64,000 bases of DNA from Clostridium cibarium (GCF_014836335.1 NZ_JACSRA010000025.1:1-64000), one strand, 5' to 3'; numbered from the stretch's first letter, positions 26,185 to 35,633 are shown. The notes: a model not told the origin generated them from the letters alone. Numbers and translations: made by a program.

Positions 26185-26777
26185 ATCTCTTTTCTTCCCT
26201 CTAAAGCTTTGGATAAAGTAACTTCATCTGCATACTCCAAGTCTCCACCTACAGGCAAACCTGAAGCTATCCTTGTGACCTTAACATCAAGAGGTTTTAA
26301 TATTTTAGATATATACATAGCTGTCGCTTCTCCTTCTATATTAGGATTAGTTGCTAAAATTACTTCTTTCACTTCTTCCTTCATTCTTGAAACTAATTCT
26401 CTAATCCTTATATCTTGAGGGCCTCTTCCTTGCATTGGAGATAAATTACCATGTAAGACGTGATATGTACCATTGAATTCTTTAACTTTTTCCATAGTCA
26501 TTATATCCTTAGGCTGCTCAACTACACATATTACACTATTATCTCTATTAGGATTTGAACATATAGAACATGGATCTTTATCCGTAAAGTTCCCACATAC
26601 CGAACAATACTTAATAGTTCCTCTTGCCTTAACTAAAGCCCCTGCAAACTCTTTAACTTCATCTTCAGGTAAATTTAAAACATGCAAGGCTAGTCTTTGT
26701 GCTGTCTTTTGTCCTATACTTGGAAGTTTTGCAAACTCTTCTATTAACTTTTCTATAGCCACTGGATAAAAATCCAT
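26181..26777 (-). CDS. recR: Recombination mediator RecR
   Basis: Acts with RecO to load RecA at gaps. An N-terminal helix-hairpin-helix ([18 protein letters not shown]) is followed by the C4 zinc finger [16 protein letters not shown]. The Toprim domain has [28 protein letters not shown] and [17 protein letters not shown]. At 198 residues it has standard length. It lies downstream of dnaX and ybaB as usual. Confidence 0.96.
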   Translation of the reverse strand: MDFYPVAIEKLIEEFAKLPSIGQKTAQRLALHVLNLPEDEVKEFAGALVKARGTIKYCSVCGNFTDKDPCSICSNPNRDNSVICVVEQPKDIMTMEKVKEFNGTYHVLHGNLSPMQGRGPQDIRIRELVSRMKEEVKEVILATNPNIEGEATAMYISKILKPLDVKVTRIASGLPVGGDLEYADEVTLSKALEGRKEI

Positions 26778-26873
26778 ATTAATTCATTCCTTTCAAAACA
26801 TGCATATTAATCTTTATCTCTAATAAAGAAGACATACAAGAATTAAGCTTGTATGCCATCAAAAGTAGATATG

Positions 26874-27218
26874 CTAGAATAAACCAGGCATATTCATTCC
26901 ACCTGTTAATTTTCCCATTTTGTTTGAAGTTTCTTCATCAGCTTTTCTTAATGCTTCATTTACTGCACTAAGTACTAAATCTTCTAACATTTCAACATCA
27001 TCTGGATCTACTACTTCAGGTTTTATATTAATTCCTAATACTTCTTTCTTTCCACTAACACGCACTGTAATAGCACCACCACCAGCTGAAGCTTCAAATT
27101 CTGCTGATTCAATTTCTTTTTGAGCTTCTTGCATTTGCTTTTGAAGCATTTGCGCTTGCTTCATTAAGTTGTTCATATTGCCTCCACCGAAGCCTCCTGG
27201 GAAACCTCCTCTTGCCAT
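26874..27218 (-). CDS. Nucleoid-associated protein YbaB/EbfC
   Basis: Small DNA-binding dimer of the YbaB/EbfC family. It has a Gly-rich N-terminus, the helix [22 protein letters not shown], then the [21 protein letters not shown] sheet. ATG 27218 is eight bases after GGAGG; the TTG two codons upstream is not needed. It sits between dnaX and recR, the usual Firmicute order. A perfect small hairpin (CATACAAG/CTTGTATG, near 26834-26856) separates it from recR. Confidence 0.93.
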   Translation of the reverse strand: MARGGFPGGFGGGNMNNLMKQAQMLQKQMQEAQKEIESAEFEASAGGGAITVRVSGKKEVLGINIKPEVVDPDDVEMLEDLVLSAVNEALRKADEETSNKMGKLTGGMNMPGLF

Positions 27219-27299
27219 AAACAATTCCTCCTTAATACTAATCTATTTTTCTATTATATAGCATTTTTTATAACAATTCTATCACTGATTTATAATAAT

Positions 27300-28925
27300 T
27301 TATTCATCTATTATTTCTACTAATGAATCTCCAAGAGCATCAATCAATATATCTTCAGGTCTTCTCTCATCTTCCCCAGTTTTCTCTACGGTAAACTTTA
27401 CTTTAATATTCTCTCGCATGACTTCAGATATTACTTCATTTATAACTTTATAGTTATCAGGTTTTTCTAATCTCTGCTTATTAAAAGCATATTCATCATC
27501 ATACTGTATAGTTAATATTCCACCACTACAAGCTACAGGTTTTCCAGTAACTATTGATGCATATACTACCATTGCTCTCCTAGCTTTAAAGGCTTCTAAG
27601 ATATCTTTCCAAGCTCTTTGAATATCCCCAATAGTTGTAACTGAATCACTATTCTCTTCTAAATCAAATTTATTTTCTTCATGTACTGAATTTGCAGATA
27701 CTTTTGCTGAAACCTTATTAGTTTTAACTGCATCTTGCTGCATTCCTGCTGATGCAGCTACAACTTTCACTTTTCCACTTCTCAAAGCTTCCTCAAGTTT
27801 ATTTACTCTAGCTAATATAACCTCATTTGAAGTGTCATATTCAATTTTGCACATTTTAATTGTAGCTAATTCTAAATACAACCTAGATTGTTTGCTAAGC
27901 TTCGCATTATTTTCAGCTTCTTGAAGTATCCTTATATCTCTCATTATTTCTTCAACTCTCATTCTAGAACCTTGTTCTTTAATAAGAGATATATTTTCTA
28001 ATGCCATATCTAGCACTTCTTCAGGGTTATTAGTTACCTTAATCATAAGCAGATTTCTAAAATGGGTAATTAAATCTTTAATAAATAAGTGAATATCCTT
28101 TCCCGCAAATACTATTTTCTCTATAGTATTTATAGCTTTTTCAATGTTTCTCTCAACAATAGCTGATGTTATCTCAAATAAATACTCATTTGTAACAAGT
28201 CCAAGCATTCCAATAAGTGAATCATAATCCACCTTTCCATCTCCCATGGCAATAGCTTGATCTAATATACTTAAAGAATCTCTCATAGCTCCATCTGATA
28301 CTCTAGCTATTAAGTCTAAACTTTTATCATCTGCTAATACGCCTTGTGCCTTAACAATTTTTCTAAGTCTATCTGTTATATTTTTACTACTTATTCTTTT
28401 AAAATCAAATCTTTGACATCTTGAAAGAATAGTTATAGGAAGCTTTTGTGGATCTGTTGTAGCTAAAATAAATATTACATTAGCTGGAGGCTCCTCCAGT
28501 GTCTTCAAGAAAGCATTAACAGCTCCTATTGATAACATATGAACCTCATCCAGTATATAAATCTTAAATCTAGCCTCTTGAGGAGGATATTTAGAATCAT
28601 CTATAATATCTCTTATCCTATCTATTCCATTATTCGATGCAGCATCTAATTCTGTTACATCAATAGCTAAACCTTCATTTATCTTTTTGCACATTTCACA
28701 TTCATTACAAGGTTCTCCATCTATAGGATTCAGGCAATTCAAAGCCTTTGCCATAACCTTTGCTGTAGATGTTTTTCCAGTACCTCTAGTCCCACAAAAA
28801 AGATAGGCATGGGCTATTCTATCATTTAATATTTGATTTTTCAAAGTGGTAGTAATATGCTCTTGTCCAACTACATCCTCAAAATTTCTGGGTCTCCATT
28901 CTCTATATAACGCTGTATACGCCAA
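27300..28925 (-). CDS. dnaX: DNA polymerase III gamma/tau subunit
   Basis: Clamp-loader ATPase. Walker A FCGTRGTGKTSTAK (about 43-56), a zinc module CLNPIDGEPCNECEMC, Walker B LDEVHMLS, sensor 1 TTDPQKLPITILSRC, and sensor 2 SDGAMRDSLSILDQA. The C-terminal 180 residues form the collar and a short tau-like tail. At 541 residues it is of normal size. Unlike in many Firmicutes, the SRP RNA gene is not directly upstream but at 32285. Confidence 0.96.
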   Translation of the reverse strand: MAYTALYREWRPRNFEDVVGQEHITTTLKNQILNDRIAHAYLFCGTRGTGKTSTAKVMAKALNCLNPIDGEPCNECEMCKKINEGLAIDVTELDAASNNGIDRIRDIIDDSKYPPQEARFKIYILDEVHMLSIGAVNAFLKTLEEPPANVIFILATTDPQKLPITILSRCQRFDFKRISSKNITDRLRKIVKAQGVLADDKSLDLIARVSDGAMRDSLSILDQAIAMGDGKVDYDSLIGMLGLVTNEYLFEITSAIVERNIEKAINTIEKIVFAGKDIHLFIKDLITHFRNLLMIKVTNNPEEVLDMALENISLIKEQGSRMRVEEIMRDIRILQEAENNAKLSKQSRLYLELATIKMCKIEYDTSNEVILARVNKLEEALRSGKVKVVAASAGMQQDAVKTNKVSAKVSANSVHEENKFDLEENSDSVTTIGDIQRAWKDILEAFKARRAMVVYASIVTGKPVACSGGILTIQYDDEYAFNKQRLEKPDNYKVINEVISEVMRENIKVKFTVEKTGEDERRPEDILIDALGDSLVEIIDE

Positions 28926-29061
28926 GGGCTTTCACCTCTCTATCATCATAAATACTTTAATTTTTATTATACACCAATTATAAAATATTTAATATATTTT
29001 ATAATTGCCATTATAACCAACCACAAAGATTCAACTTATGCTATATAAAATAAATGTTAAC

Positions 29062-29110
29062 ATTAAAATTGAGGATATCCAAAAAACAAATTTTTTGAAT
29101 ATCCTCAATT
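29062..29110 (-). terminator. Terminator after bioY
   Basis: AATTGAGGATATCC / GAATATCCTCAATT arms directly follow the bioY stop codon. The minus-strand tail is TTTAATG. Confidence 0.7.
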
Positions 29111-29665
29111 CTATAGATATGAAGTACTTGATTGTAACAACCTATTTTGAATTCTGTACCCTATTATTACTGCTAAAACTACTTTAATAATATCAAATGG
29201 TATGAAAGGTATAACTCCCGCCATTAAAGCTCCCTTAAATGTCAGATTTGCTACAAATGCAAGTTGTATTGTTCCTATTATGTAACTTATTCCAACTGCC
29301 AGAATGCACGCTAACGAAATCATCAAATAGTTCTTTTTATATTTACAAGAGCAATATCCAATAATTGCTGCTACCACCGGAAAGGAAATTATGTATCCTC
29401 CTGTTGGGCCAATTAATGTTTGAAATCCTCCTGTAAATTGCGAGAATACAGGAATCCCAATTGCCCCCAAAAGAATATAAATTAAAACTGACATTGTTCC
29501 AAGCCTTCCTCCTAAAATTACTGCTGTTAGGACTATTGCAAAAGTCTGCATTGTAATCGGAACCCCAGTGAAAGGAAGTGGAATTGATATTTGTGCTAAA
29601 ATTGCAATTATTGCCGCGAAAATTGCACATATAATCTGTTTTCTTAAACTTATTGTCTTATTCAT
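29111..29665 (-). CDS. bioY: Biotin transporter S component BioY
   Basis: ECF-type substrate-binding membrane protein for biotin. Six hydrophobic segments are visible, with the BioY signature region GGFQTLIGPTGGYIISFP and IPFIPFDIIKVVLAV. It works with a shared EcfAA'T energising module that is not in this window. ATG 29665 follows GAGGAT at good spacing; the TTG six codons upstream is less likely. It is divergent from birA, and its -35 overlaps a BirA-type operator. Confidence 0.92.
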   Translation of the reverse strand: MNKTISLRKQIICAIFAAIIAILAQISIPLPFTGVPITMQTFAIVLTAVILGGRLGTMSVLIYILLGAIGIPVFSQFTGGFQTLIGPTGGYIISFPVVAAIIGYCSCKYKKNYLMISLACILAVGISYIIGTIQLAFVANLTFKGALMAGVIPFIPFDIIKVVLAVIIGYRIQNRLLQSSTSYL

Positions 29666-29704
29666 ACTTTTATCCTCAACCAATTAATTTTTATGTACAA
29701 GTTT

Positions 29705-29733
29705 ATAGTAATATAGCTCGTTTGTATTGTCAA
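29705..29733 (-). promoter_or_regulatory. Sigma-A promoter of bioY
   Basis: Minus strand: TTGACA (29728-29733), 17-base spacer, TACTAT (29705-29710). Confidence 0.7.
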
Positions 29734-29758
29734 CTTGAATATTTTTATAGGTTTACAA
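29727..29758. promoter_or_regulatory. BirA operator between bioY and birA
   Basis: TTGTCAAC (29727-29734) and GGTTTACAA (29750-29758) are inverted half sites with a spacer of about 15. They match the TTGTAAACC...GGTTTACAA operator bound by biotinylated BirA. It covers the bioY -35 box. The BirA protein next door has the needed DNA-binding domain. Confidence 0.75.
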
Positions 29759-29796
29759 TCCTTTGTGCTATAATCATAGGCAGGAGGAGATATTAC

Positions 29797-30753
29797 ATGG
29801 AAGAAAAAATTTTAGCTGAACTTAAAAAAGCCAAAGATTATATATCAGGAGAAACATTAAGTTCAAATTTAATGATTTCACGTGCTGCAATTTGGAAGCA
29901 TATTAAAAACTTAAAAGCAAAAGGATATGTAATAGAAGGGGTATCTAATAAAGGTTATAAATTAGTTTCAACTCCAGATATAATTAGCCCTAATGATGTT
30001 TTGGAATCTCTCACTACATCTAATCTTTGGAATGATATTATCCACTTTGATACAATAGATTCAACTAATAAAAAGGCAAAGGAACTTGCTTCTAAAGGAG
30101 CTAAAGATGGTACAGTCATAATTTCTGAAATCCAAGAAGCAGGCAATGGTCGCTTTAAAAGAATATGGTCATCTCCTAAAGGCGGCATATGGTTTTCGTT
30201 AATTTTAAGGCCTAATATTATTCCAACAGAATGCCCTAAAATTACTCAAATAACAGCTGCTGCTATGCATAAAACATTATGTAACCTAGGTGGCAACTTA
30301 GAAATCAAATGGCCTAATGATATTATTCTAAACGATAAAAAGTTATGTGGAATACTAACAGAACTTAAATGCGACCTAGAAACTGTAGATTATTTAATAG
30401 TTGGTATTGGACTAAATGTAAATATAGATAATTTTGATGATGAAATATGTTCTATTGCTACGTCACTAAAATTAGAACTTGGCAAACACTTTAATAGAGC
30501 TGAAATTTTATCCTCATTTTTAATAAATTTCGAAAGATTATATACCCACTTCATTACTAATGGCGATATAAGTGAAACCATAACTATTTGTAGAGATAAC
30601 TCAAATTTATTTGATAAGAAAGCTCGACTTATCACATGTAATACAGAAGAGTCCGTTACATGTCTAAGGCTTTCTGATGATGGAACTTTAATTATTAAAG
30701 ACACCTTTGGAAATGAGAGAGCTGTGTTATCAGGAGAAATTACTTTTAAATAA
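29797..30753 (+). CDS. birA: Biotin-protein ligase and biotin operon repressor
   Basis: Group II BirA. The first 60 residues form a winged helix (SGETLSSNLMISRAAIWKHIKNLKAKGY). The ligase core has the FDTIDSTNKKAKELA biotin site, the GNGRFKRIWSSPKGGIWFS adenylate loop (usually GRGRxxxxW) and the KWPNDIIL segment, followed by an SH3-like C-terminal domain. It biotinylates carboxylases and represses biotin uptake when Bio-AMP is high. The frame is open upstream, but ATG 29797 has AGGAGGAG in front and fits the family. Confidence 0.93.
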   Translation: MEEKILAELKKAKDYISGETLSSNLMISRAAIWKHIKNLKAKGYVIEGVSNKGYKLVSTPDIISPNDVLESLTTSNLWNDIIHFDTIDSTNKKAKELASKGAKDGTVIISEIQEAGNGRFKRIWSSPKGGIWFSLILRPNIIPTECPKITQITAAAMHKTLCNLGGNLEIKWPNDIILNDKKLCGILTELKCDLETVDYLIVGIGLNVNIDNFDDEICSIATSLKLELGKHFNRAEILSSFLINFERLYTHFITNGDISETITICRDNSNLFDKKARLITCNTEESVTCLRLSDDGTLIIKDTFGNERAVLSGEITFK

Positions 30754-30851
30754 AATCTTATAAATTAACATATTATTTTTTGCCTATACAGATTATAATT
30801 AGTATAAAAGTTAACAGTTAAAACATATTGTTATTTAGAGGAGGATACTAA

Positions 30852-31643
30852 ATGAGTATTTATGACAAAAAATATTTATCCATAGTTAGAAATATCTTAG
30901 AAAATGGATATTATGATAAAAATAGAACTGCAGTGGCTACATATAAATTACCACATCAAATAATGCAATTTGATTTACAAAAAGAATTTCCTATTCTAAC
31001 AACTAAATTTGTTGCATTTAAGACATCTATAAAAGAAATGCTTTGGATATATCAGAAACAATCAAATATTGTTGAAGAGCTTAGGAAAATGAACGTTAAG
31101 GTTTGGAATGAATGGGAAGGTGAAGACGGAACAATTGGCAAAGCTTATGGATACCAAGTTAAAAAATTCAACCAAATAGATAACTTAATTGAAGCATTAA
31201 AAAATAATCCTCAAGATAGAAGGATGATGATTAATCTTTGGAATTGGGCTGATCTACCAGAAATGAACCTTGCCCCTTGTTGCTTCCTTACTATGTGGGA
31301 TGTAACAGATGGAAAACTTAATTGCATGCTTGTTCAGCGTTCAGGAGATATGGGCTTAGGTGTTCCTTTTAATACATGCCAATTTGCAGTGCTAACACAT
31401 ATGCTTGCCCAAGTTTCAGGACTAAAACCAGGCTTATTAACTCACGTAATTAATAACGCTCATGTATATGACAATCAAGTTGAAGGATTAAAATTACAGT
31501 TAACAAGAGAAAATGATGCATACGATGCTCCAAAATTTTGGATAAATCCTGATATTAAAGATTTTTATGCATTTACTCCAGATGATTTTAAATTAGAAGA
31601 TTATAAACATCATGAATCTATAAAAATGGAGGTAACAGTATAA
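30852..31643 (+). CDS. thyA: Thymidylate synthase
   Basis: Makes dTMP from dUMP with methylene-tetrahydrofolate. The catalytic Cys is in [10 protein letters not shown], with the dUMP-binding [13 protein letters not shown] and the folate region [14 protein letters not shown]. The ARG-loop [11 protein letters not shown] is present. At 263 residues it is a standard ThyA. Overlap with folA (TAATG) couples dTMP synthesis to recycling of dihydrofolate. Confidence 0.95.
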   Translation: MSIYDKKYLSIVRNILENGYYDKNRTAVATYKLPHQIMQFDLQKEFPILTTKFVAFKTSIKEMLWIYQKQSNIVEELRKMNVKVWNEWEGEDGTIGKAYGYQVKKFNQIDNLIEALKNNPQDRRMMINLWNWADLPEMNLAPCCFLTMWDVTDGKLNCMLVQRSGDMGLGVPFNTCQFAVLTHMLAQVSGLKPGLLTHVINNAHVYDNQVEGLKLQLTRENDAYDAPKFWINPDIKDFYAFTPDDFKLEDYKHHESIKMEVTV

Positions 31644-32134
31644 TGCTTTCTATAATAGTTGCAAAAGCAGAAAATAATGTTATTGGTGGTGACAACAAAT
31701 TACTTTGGCATATATCAGAAGATCTTAAAAGATTTAAGGGAATAACAACCAACCATACAATTATAATGGGAAGAAAAACTTTTGAGTCTTTACCAAAAGT
31801 TCTTCCTAATAGACATCATGTCATTATAACAAGAGATGCTAACTATAAAGTGGATTCTGACCAAGTTACAATATTGCATGACCTAAATGAAGTTTTAGAT
31901 AAATATGAAAACTCTGAAGAAGAAGCTTTTATTATAGGTGGAGGGGAAATTTATAATTTATTATTCCCTTATTGTAAGAAACTTTATCTTACAAAAATAA
32001 ATAAAAACTTTGAAGGTGATACTTATTTCCCAAATATTAATTTTAATGAGTGGGGTGTTATTGAATCATCTGATGAAAAGATCAATGATGAAGATGGTCT
32101 TAAATATGAATTTATTAACTTAATAAGAAAATAA
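31643..32134 (+). CDS. folA: Dihydrofolate reductase
   Basis: NADPH-dependent reduction of dihydrofolate, which is produced by the ThyA reaction. The N-terminal LSIIVAKAENNVIGGDNKLLWHISEDLKRFK contains the substrate Trp and the acidic residue (here WHISED). MGRKTFESLP and IIGGGEIYNLLFPYCKKLYLTKI are also typical. 163 residues. It starts inside the thyA stop (TAATG) and ends before a terminator. Confidence 0.95.
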   Translation: MLSIIVAKAENNVIGGDNKLLWHISEDLKRFKGITTNHTIIMGRKTFESLPKVLPNRHHVIITRDANYKVDSDQVTILHDLNEVLDKYENSEEEAFIIGGGEIYNLLFPYCKKLYLTKINKNFEGDTYFPNINFNEWGVIESSDEKINDEDGLKYEFINLIRK

Positions 32135-32178
32135 GAAAAAGAGGGTATCCAAACTAAATTGGATTCCCTCTCTTTCTT
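32135..32178 (+). terminator. Terminator after thyA-folA
   Basis: GAGGGTATCCAA / TTGGATTCCCTC stem (32141-32170) with a TCTTTCTT tail. Confidence 0.75.
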
Positions 32179-32237
32179 GTCCTATTGTCCTATATTGTTA
32201 ATCCTATTGAAGAGTAACCTTAAATTATATTTCTCAT

Positions 32238-32268
32238 AAAAAAAGCCTTCCTTTTATTAAGAAAGGCA
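32238..32268 (-). terminator. Terminator after the SRP RNA gene
   Basis: GCCTTTC / GAAGGC stem (32245-32267 on the plus strand) followed on the minus strand by seven T, about 18 bases past the mature 3' end of the SRP RNA. Confidence 0.8.
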
Positions 32269-32284
32269 TTTCTAACAAAATTAT

Positions 32285-32553
32285 GAACCGTGCACCCCAG
32301 TTCGACTATAACTCGTATGCGTTACCCATGTAGTTAGCTCAAGCCAGATAGATCCACGGCACACGGAAGTGACCACTTATCGCTGCTTCCTTCCGGACCT
32401 GACGAGGTTCATGGGTTCCGTTGCGTGGGACCCGACTATCAACACCACTTGCATGGGGCAGACCATATTCATTATAGCCTCTCTGGGGAATTCAATCCTG
32501 CTATAGCGGATTGCAGGTTACAAGGCACCGCTAACTCCCCATCTAGCACGGCA
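32285..32553 (-). ncRNA. ffs: Signal recognition particle RNA, large Gram-positive type
   Basis: Minus strand, about 269 bases. The 5' end (GCCGTGC...) pairs with the 3' end (...GCACGG). The conserved domain IV loop GTCAGGTCCGGAAGGAAG is present, and the 5' part (GGGGAGTTAGCGGTGCC, TAACCTGCAATCC) forms the Alu-type domain found in Bacillus and Clostridium. It partners with Ffh for membrane targeting. It begins 2 bases after the CCA of tRNA-Ser(GGA), so the tRNA and the SRP RNA are surely processed from one transcript. Confidence 0.93.
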
Positions 32554-32554
32554 T

Positions 32555-32644
32555 TGGCGGAGAGAGGGGGATTTGAACCCCCGATAGAGTTGCCCCTATA
32601 CACGCTTTCCAGGCGTGCTCCTTCGACCACTCGGACATCTCTCC
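32555..32644 (-). tRNA. tRNA-Ser (GGA)
   Basis: Acceptor GGAGAGA / TCTCTCC, encoded CCA at 32555-32557, long variable arm ATAGGGGCAACTCTAT, T-arm GGTTCAAATC, and anticodon loop CTGGAAA giving GGA. It decodes UCC/UCU. It shares a promoter with the SRP RNA. Confidence 0.95.
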
Positions 32645-32710
32645 ATGCTCTAATCAACTTTCATAATATTTGCCTAATCAAGACCAACTATTTGGTTTTG
32701 ACACTTTTTC

Positions 32711-32739
32711 ATTCTAGCATAAATATTATTCTTGTTCAA
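32711..32739 (-). promoter_or_regulatory. Promoter of the tRNA-Ser / SRP RNA transcript
   Basis: Minus strand: TTGAAC (32734-32739), 17-base spacer, TAGAAT (32711-32716), about 60 bases upstream of the tRNA. Confidence 0.6.
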
Positions 32740-32774
32740 TAGAAACATTTTCTTTAAAAGGTTCTATTATTATT

Positions 32775-33548
32775 CTAACTTATCTTTTTCCCTTTAATGC
32801 TAATTACTATAATACCAATAATTCCTGCAACAATACCAATAATACTAACTAACTGTGCCACTCTTAATCCCATAAACATTAAGCTATCTGTCCTTAAACC
32901 CTCAACAAAAAATCTGCCTAAAGAATATAGTGAAATATAACTACAGATAACTATCCCATTATGTTTTTCTTTCTTTTTATATAAGATAAATAATAATATT
33001 CCACAAACAAGTAAATTCCATACCGATTCATATAAAAATGTAGGATGATAATATGCTCCTTGTATGTACATGCCTTCTTTTATAAACCCTGGAAAATGAC
33101 TTATAAAAGATTCACTTACAGGCCCTCCATGAGCTTCCCTATTCATGAAATTTCCCCATCTTCCTATTGCTTGCGCTAATATAATTGATGGCGCTGCAAG
33201 ATCAACATATTCTATCAAATTCATTTTCTTAACCTTCGCAAATATAAATACCACTAAAAAAGCTCCAATTAAGCCACCATGAATGGCTAATCCACCTTCA
33301 CGTATATTAAATACATCTATCAAATTATCTCTGTAATTATCAAATTCAAAAATAACATAATATAGTCTAGCTCCTATTATTGCAAATGGGAAAGCCCATA
33401 AAAAACAATCTGTCACCAAATCAAAACTCAAATTTTTCTTTTTGCAATTGTACCAAGCTAAACCTAATGCAAGTATAACTCCTAAACCAATTAATATACC
33501 ATACCATCTTATTTCTAAACCAAAGACCTCAAATGCTACTGGATTCAT
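32775..33548 (-). CDS. lgt: Prolipoprotein diacylglyceryl transferase
   Basis: Membrane enzyme that adds diacylglycerol to the lipobox Cys of lipoproteins such as OppA and LivJ in this window. Seven membrane segments; [16 protein letters not shown] and the signature [13 protein letters not shown] are intact, and the C-terminal [17 protein letters not shown] is typical. 257 residues. It lies just downstream of tRNA-Ser(CGA). Confidence 0.95.
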   Translation of the reverse strand: MNPVAFEVFGLEIRWYGILIGLGVILALGLAWYNCKKKNLSFDLVTDCFLWAFPFAIIGARLYYVIFEFDNYRDNLIDVFNIREGGLAIHGGLIGAFLVVFIFAKVKKMNLIEYVDLAAPSIILAQAIGRWGNFMNREAHGGPVSESFISHFPGFIKEGMYIQGAYYHPTFLYESVWNLLVCGILLFILYKKKEKHNGIVICSYISLYSLGRFFVEGLRTDSLMFMGLRVAQLVSIIGIVAGIIGIIVISIKGKKIS

Positions 33549-33574
33549 AACATTTCCTCCTATATGTTGTTTTT

Positions 33575-33665
33575 TGGCGGAGAAAAGGGGATTTGAACCC
33601 CTGGTACCTTATAAAGGTACAATAGTTTTCGAGACTACCGCTTTAGACCACTCAGCCATTTCTCC
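33575..33665 (-). tRNA. tRNA-Ser (CGA)
   Basis: Acceptor GGAGAAA / TTTCTCC, encoded CCA at 33575-33577, long variable arm around GTACCTTTATAAGGTAC, and anticodon loop CTCGAAA giving CGA (reads UCG). It lies 6 bases after the tadA stop and 26 bases before the lgt start, so it is probably excised from the tadA-lgt transcript. Confidence 0.93.
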
Positions 33666-33671
33666 ATAAAA

Positions 33672-34112
33672 TCACTTTTTCCTTCTTGTAGAAAAAAACT
33701 TTTTTAATAATTCACTACATCTATCATCATAAGTCCAAATAGTATTTACAAAACTATTTAAACTTCTATTATCAATTAAATTAACTACAGAACCACAAGC
33801 TCCCATATCTTTATTAAATGTTCCTATATATAATCTAGAAATCCTACTTTGAAGTATTGCTCCTGCACACATTGGACATGGTTCTAATGTTACATACATT
33901 TCTGAACCATTCAATCTCCAATCACCAATAATTTTACAAGCTTCTTTAATAGCTATTATTTCTGCATGCTCCGTAGGATCATTGTTCATTTCTTTTTTAT
34001 TATACCCTTTTCCAATTATTACACCATTCTTTACAATGACAACTCCAACAGGAATTTCCCCATTTTCTAAGGCTTTCTCGCCTTCTTCTATTGCATAATC
34101 CATATAATTCAT
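33672..34112 (-). CDS. tadA: tRNA-specific adenosine deaminase
   Basis: Converts A34 to inosine in tRNA-Arg(ACG). The deaminase zinc site is complete: HAEIIA (His and catalytic Glu) and PCPMCAGAI (two Cys). The C-terminal LNSFVNTIWTYDDRCSELLKKFF helix is typical. 146 residues. The gene is directly followed by tRNA-Ser(CGA). Confidence 0.93.
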   Translation of the reverse strand: MNYMDYAIEEGEKALENGEIPVGVVIVKNGVIIGKGYNKKEMNNDPTEHAEIIAIKEACKIIGDWRLNGSEMYVTLEPCPMCAGAILQSRISRLYIGTFNKDMGACGSVVNLIDNRSLNSFVNTIWTYDDRCSELLKKFFSTRRKK

Positions 34113-34153
34113 GATTCTCCACCATTATAACAAATAAAACTTCTACCTTGTCA

Positions 34154-35410
34154 TTAAGTATATATTCTTACTTTCTTTATACGATTCTTTTCCATTTCTT
34201 CAACTACAAATCTGAGGTTGTTGATAAATACTTCTTCTTTATTTTCTGGAATTCTCCCTAATTCTTCAATAATTAATCCGCCTACAGAATCTAGATCGTC
34301 AGATTCCATATTAACCCCAATTAAATCGCTAATTTCGTGAATTTTTGCACTTCCATCTACAATATATTCCCCCTCTTTTACAACTTCTATTATACTACTT
34401 TCTTCATCATATTCATCTTCAATATCTCCAACTATTTCTTCTATTATATCTTCTATTGTTACAATTCCAACAGTCCCACCATATTCATCTAAAACTATAG
34501 CAATCTGATTTCTAGTTTTCTTCATCTCTTTAAAAACTTCAGTTATCTTCTTAAATTCAAAAGTGTAAAAAGGTTCTCGTACATAATCCTGAATATTAAA
34601 TTCTTCACTAGTCCCTTCTGTGATTATCAAATCTTTAACACTCAGTATACCTACTATATCATCTATAGTCTCATTGAAAACTGGAATTCTTGAAAATTGT
34701 TCTATTTTAATGGTCTTTATAACTTCCTCGTAAGTTGTTTCTATATCAAGGGCAACTATATCCACCCTTTGAATCATAACATCTCTAACCTGCATATCTG
34801 CAAATTCAAACACATTAAATATCATTTCCTTTTCAACATCTTCAAGTACTCCTTTTTCTTCACCAACACCAACCATTGTTTTTAATTCTTCCTCTGTAAT
34901 AAATTGTTCTGCTACTTTAGGATCATCCCCACCTAACAATTTAATGAATATTGAAGATATTCCTGAAACAGCTGCTATAAGAGGTTTAAAAAAGAATACA
35001 AAAAATTTAATTGGCTTACTTATGAATAAAGATACACTTTCTGACTTTTGCTTTGCCAAAGACTTTGGCGTTATCTCTCCAAAAATAAGAATTAAAACAG
35101 TCATGACTGCAGTAGCAATAGCAGCAGCACTAAATTCACTACTACCAAGTAACTTAGCCGCTACTGTAGCAGCTAATGCAGCTGCTCCTATATTAACTAT
35201 AGTATTTCCTGTTAGCATAACTTCCAAAAGCCTATTAGGATCTTTTAAAAGTGTTTGTACAAGTTTTGCATCCTTTACACCATCTTCTACCATATGTCTA
35301 ATTCTAATTTTACTCAAAGACATTAAAGCTGTCTCTGACATCGAGAAAAAACCTGATAGTATTAATAATATAATTAACAGAAAGATATCTCTCACGTAGC
35401 TAGAATCCAA
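34154..35410 (-). CDS. CNNM / CBS-domain transporter protein (CorC/HlyC family)
   Basis: Membrane protein with an N-terminal DUF21 (CNNM) domain of about four helices (1 to about 185). Two CBS domains follow (about 200-320, containing VRDVMIQRVDIVALD and NQIAIVLDEYGGTVGIVTIEDI), then a CorC_HlyC domain to the end. The family takes part in divalent cation (Mg or Co) transport or efflux; the hemolysin label is historic. Start TTG 35410 is spaced better from GGGAG than the TTG at 35416. Confidence 0.85.
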   Translation of the reverse strand: MDSSYVRDIFLLIILLILSGFFSMSETALMSLSKIRIRHMVEDGVKDAKLVQTLLKDPNRLLEVMLTGNTIVNIGAAALAATVAAKLLGSSEFSAAAIATAVMTVLILIFGEITPKSLAKQKSESVSLFISKPIKFFVFFFKPLIAAVSGISSIFIKLLGGDDPKVAEQFITEEELKTMVGVGEEKGVLEDVEKEMIFNVFEFADMQVRDVMIQRVDIVALDIETTYEEVIKTIKIEQFSRIPVFNETIDDIVGILSVKDLIITEGTSEEFNIQDYVREPFYTFEFKKITEVFKEMKKTRNQIAIVLDEYGGTVGIVTIEDIIEEIVGDIEDEYDEESSIIEVVKEGEYIVDGSAKIHEISDLIGVNMESDDLDSVGGLIIEELGRIPENKEEVFINNLRFVVEEMEKNRIKKVRIYT

Positions 35411-35523
35411 CTGCAACCACTCCCTAATTTTACTAATTTTTTATTTAACATTATATCATATTGCTATTCTTTTTAATATAAGGTATTCCTGATTGAATTA
35501 TTTATATACTTATGAGTTGCCAA

Positions 35524-35548
35524 TTTATCAGCATATTCTTAAGAATAT
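35524..35548. repeat. Dispersed repeat with perfect palindrome, copy 2
   Basis: TTTATCAGC followed by ATATTCTTAAGAATAT, identical in core to 6423-6447. It lies between the CNNM gene start and the tRNA-Arg terminator. Confidence 0.6.
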
Positions 35549-35585
35549 CACTTTCAAATCACATTTTGTTCTAGGTACACTTAAA

Positions 35586-35626
35586 TGAAAGAATGGCCCA
35601 AGCCTAATGCTTGAGCCATTCTTTCA
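35586..35626 (-). terminator. Terminator after tRNA-Arg
   Basis: AAAGAATGGCCCAAGC / GCTTGAGCCATTCTTT arms, 8 bases after the tRNA 3' end. Confidence 0.75.
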
Positions 35627-35633
35627 TTTCACT

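Noticed and set aside
29653..29796. N-terminal extension of birA
   Set aside because: It would run through the BirA operator region and lacks a ribosome site; ATG 29797 is well placed.
32425..32742. Open frame of 105 codons on the plus strand
   Set aside because: It runs antisense through the SRP RNA and tRNA-Ser genes and has no ribosome site.
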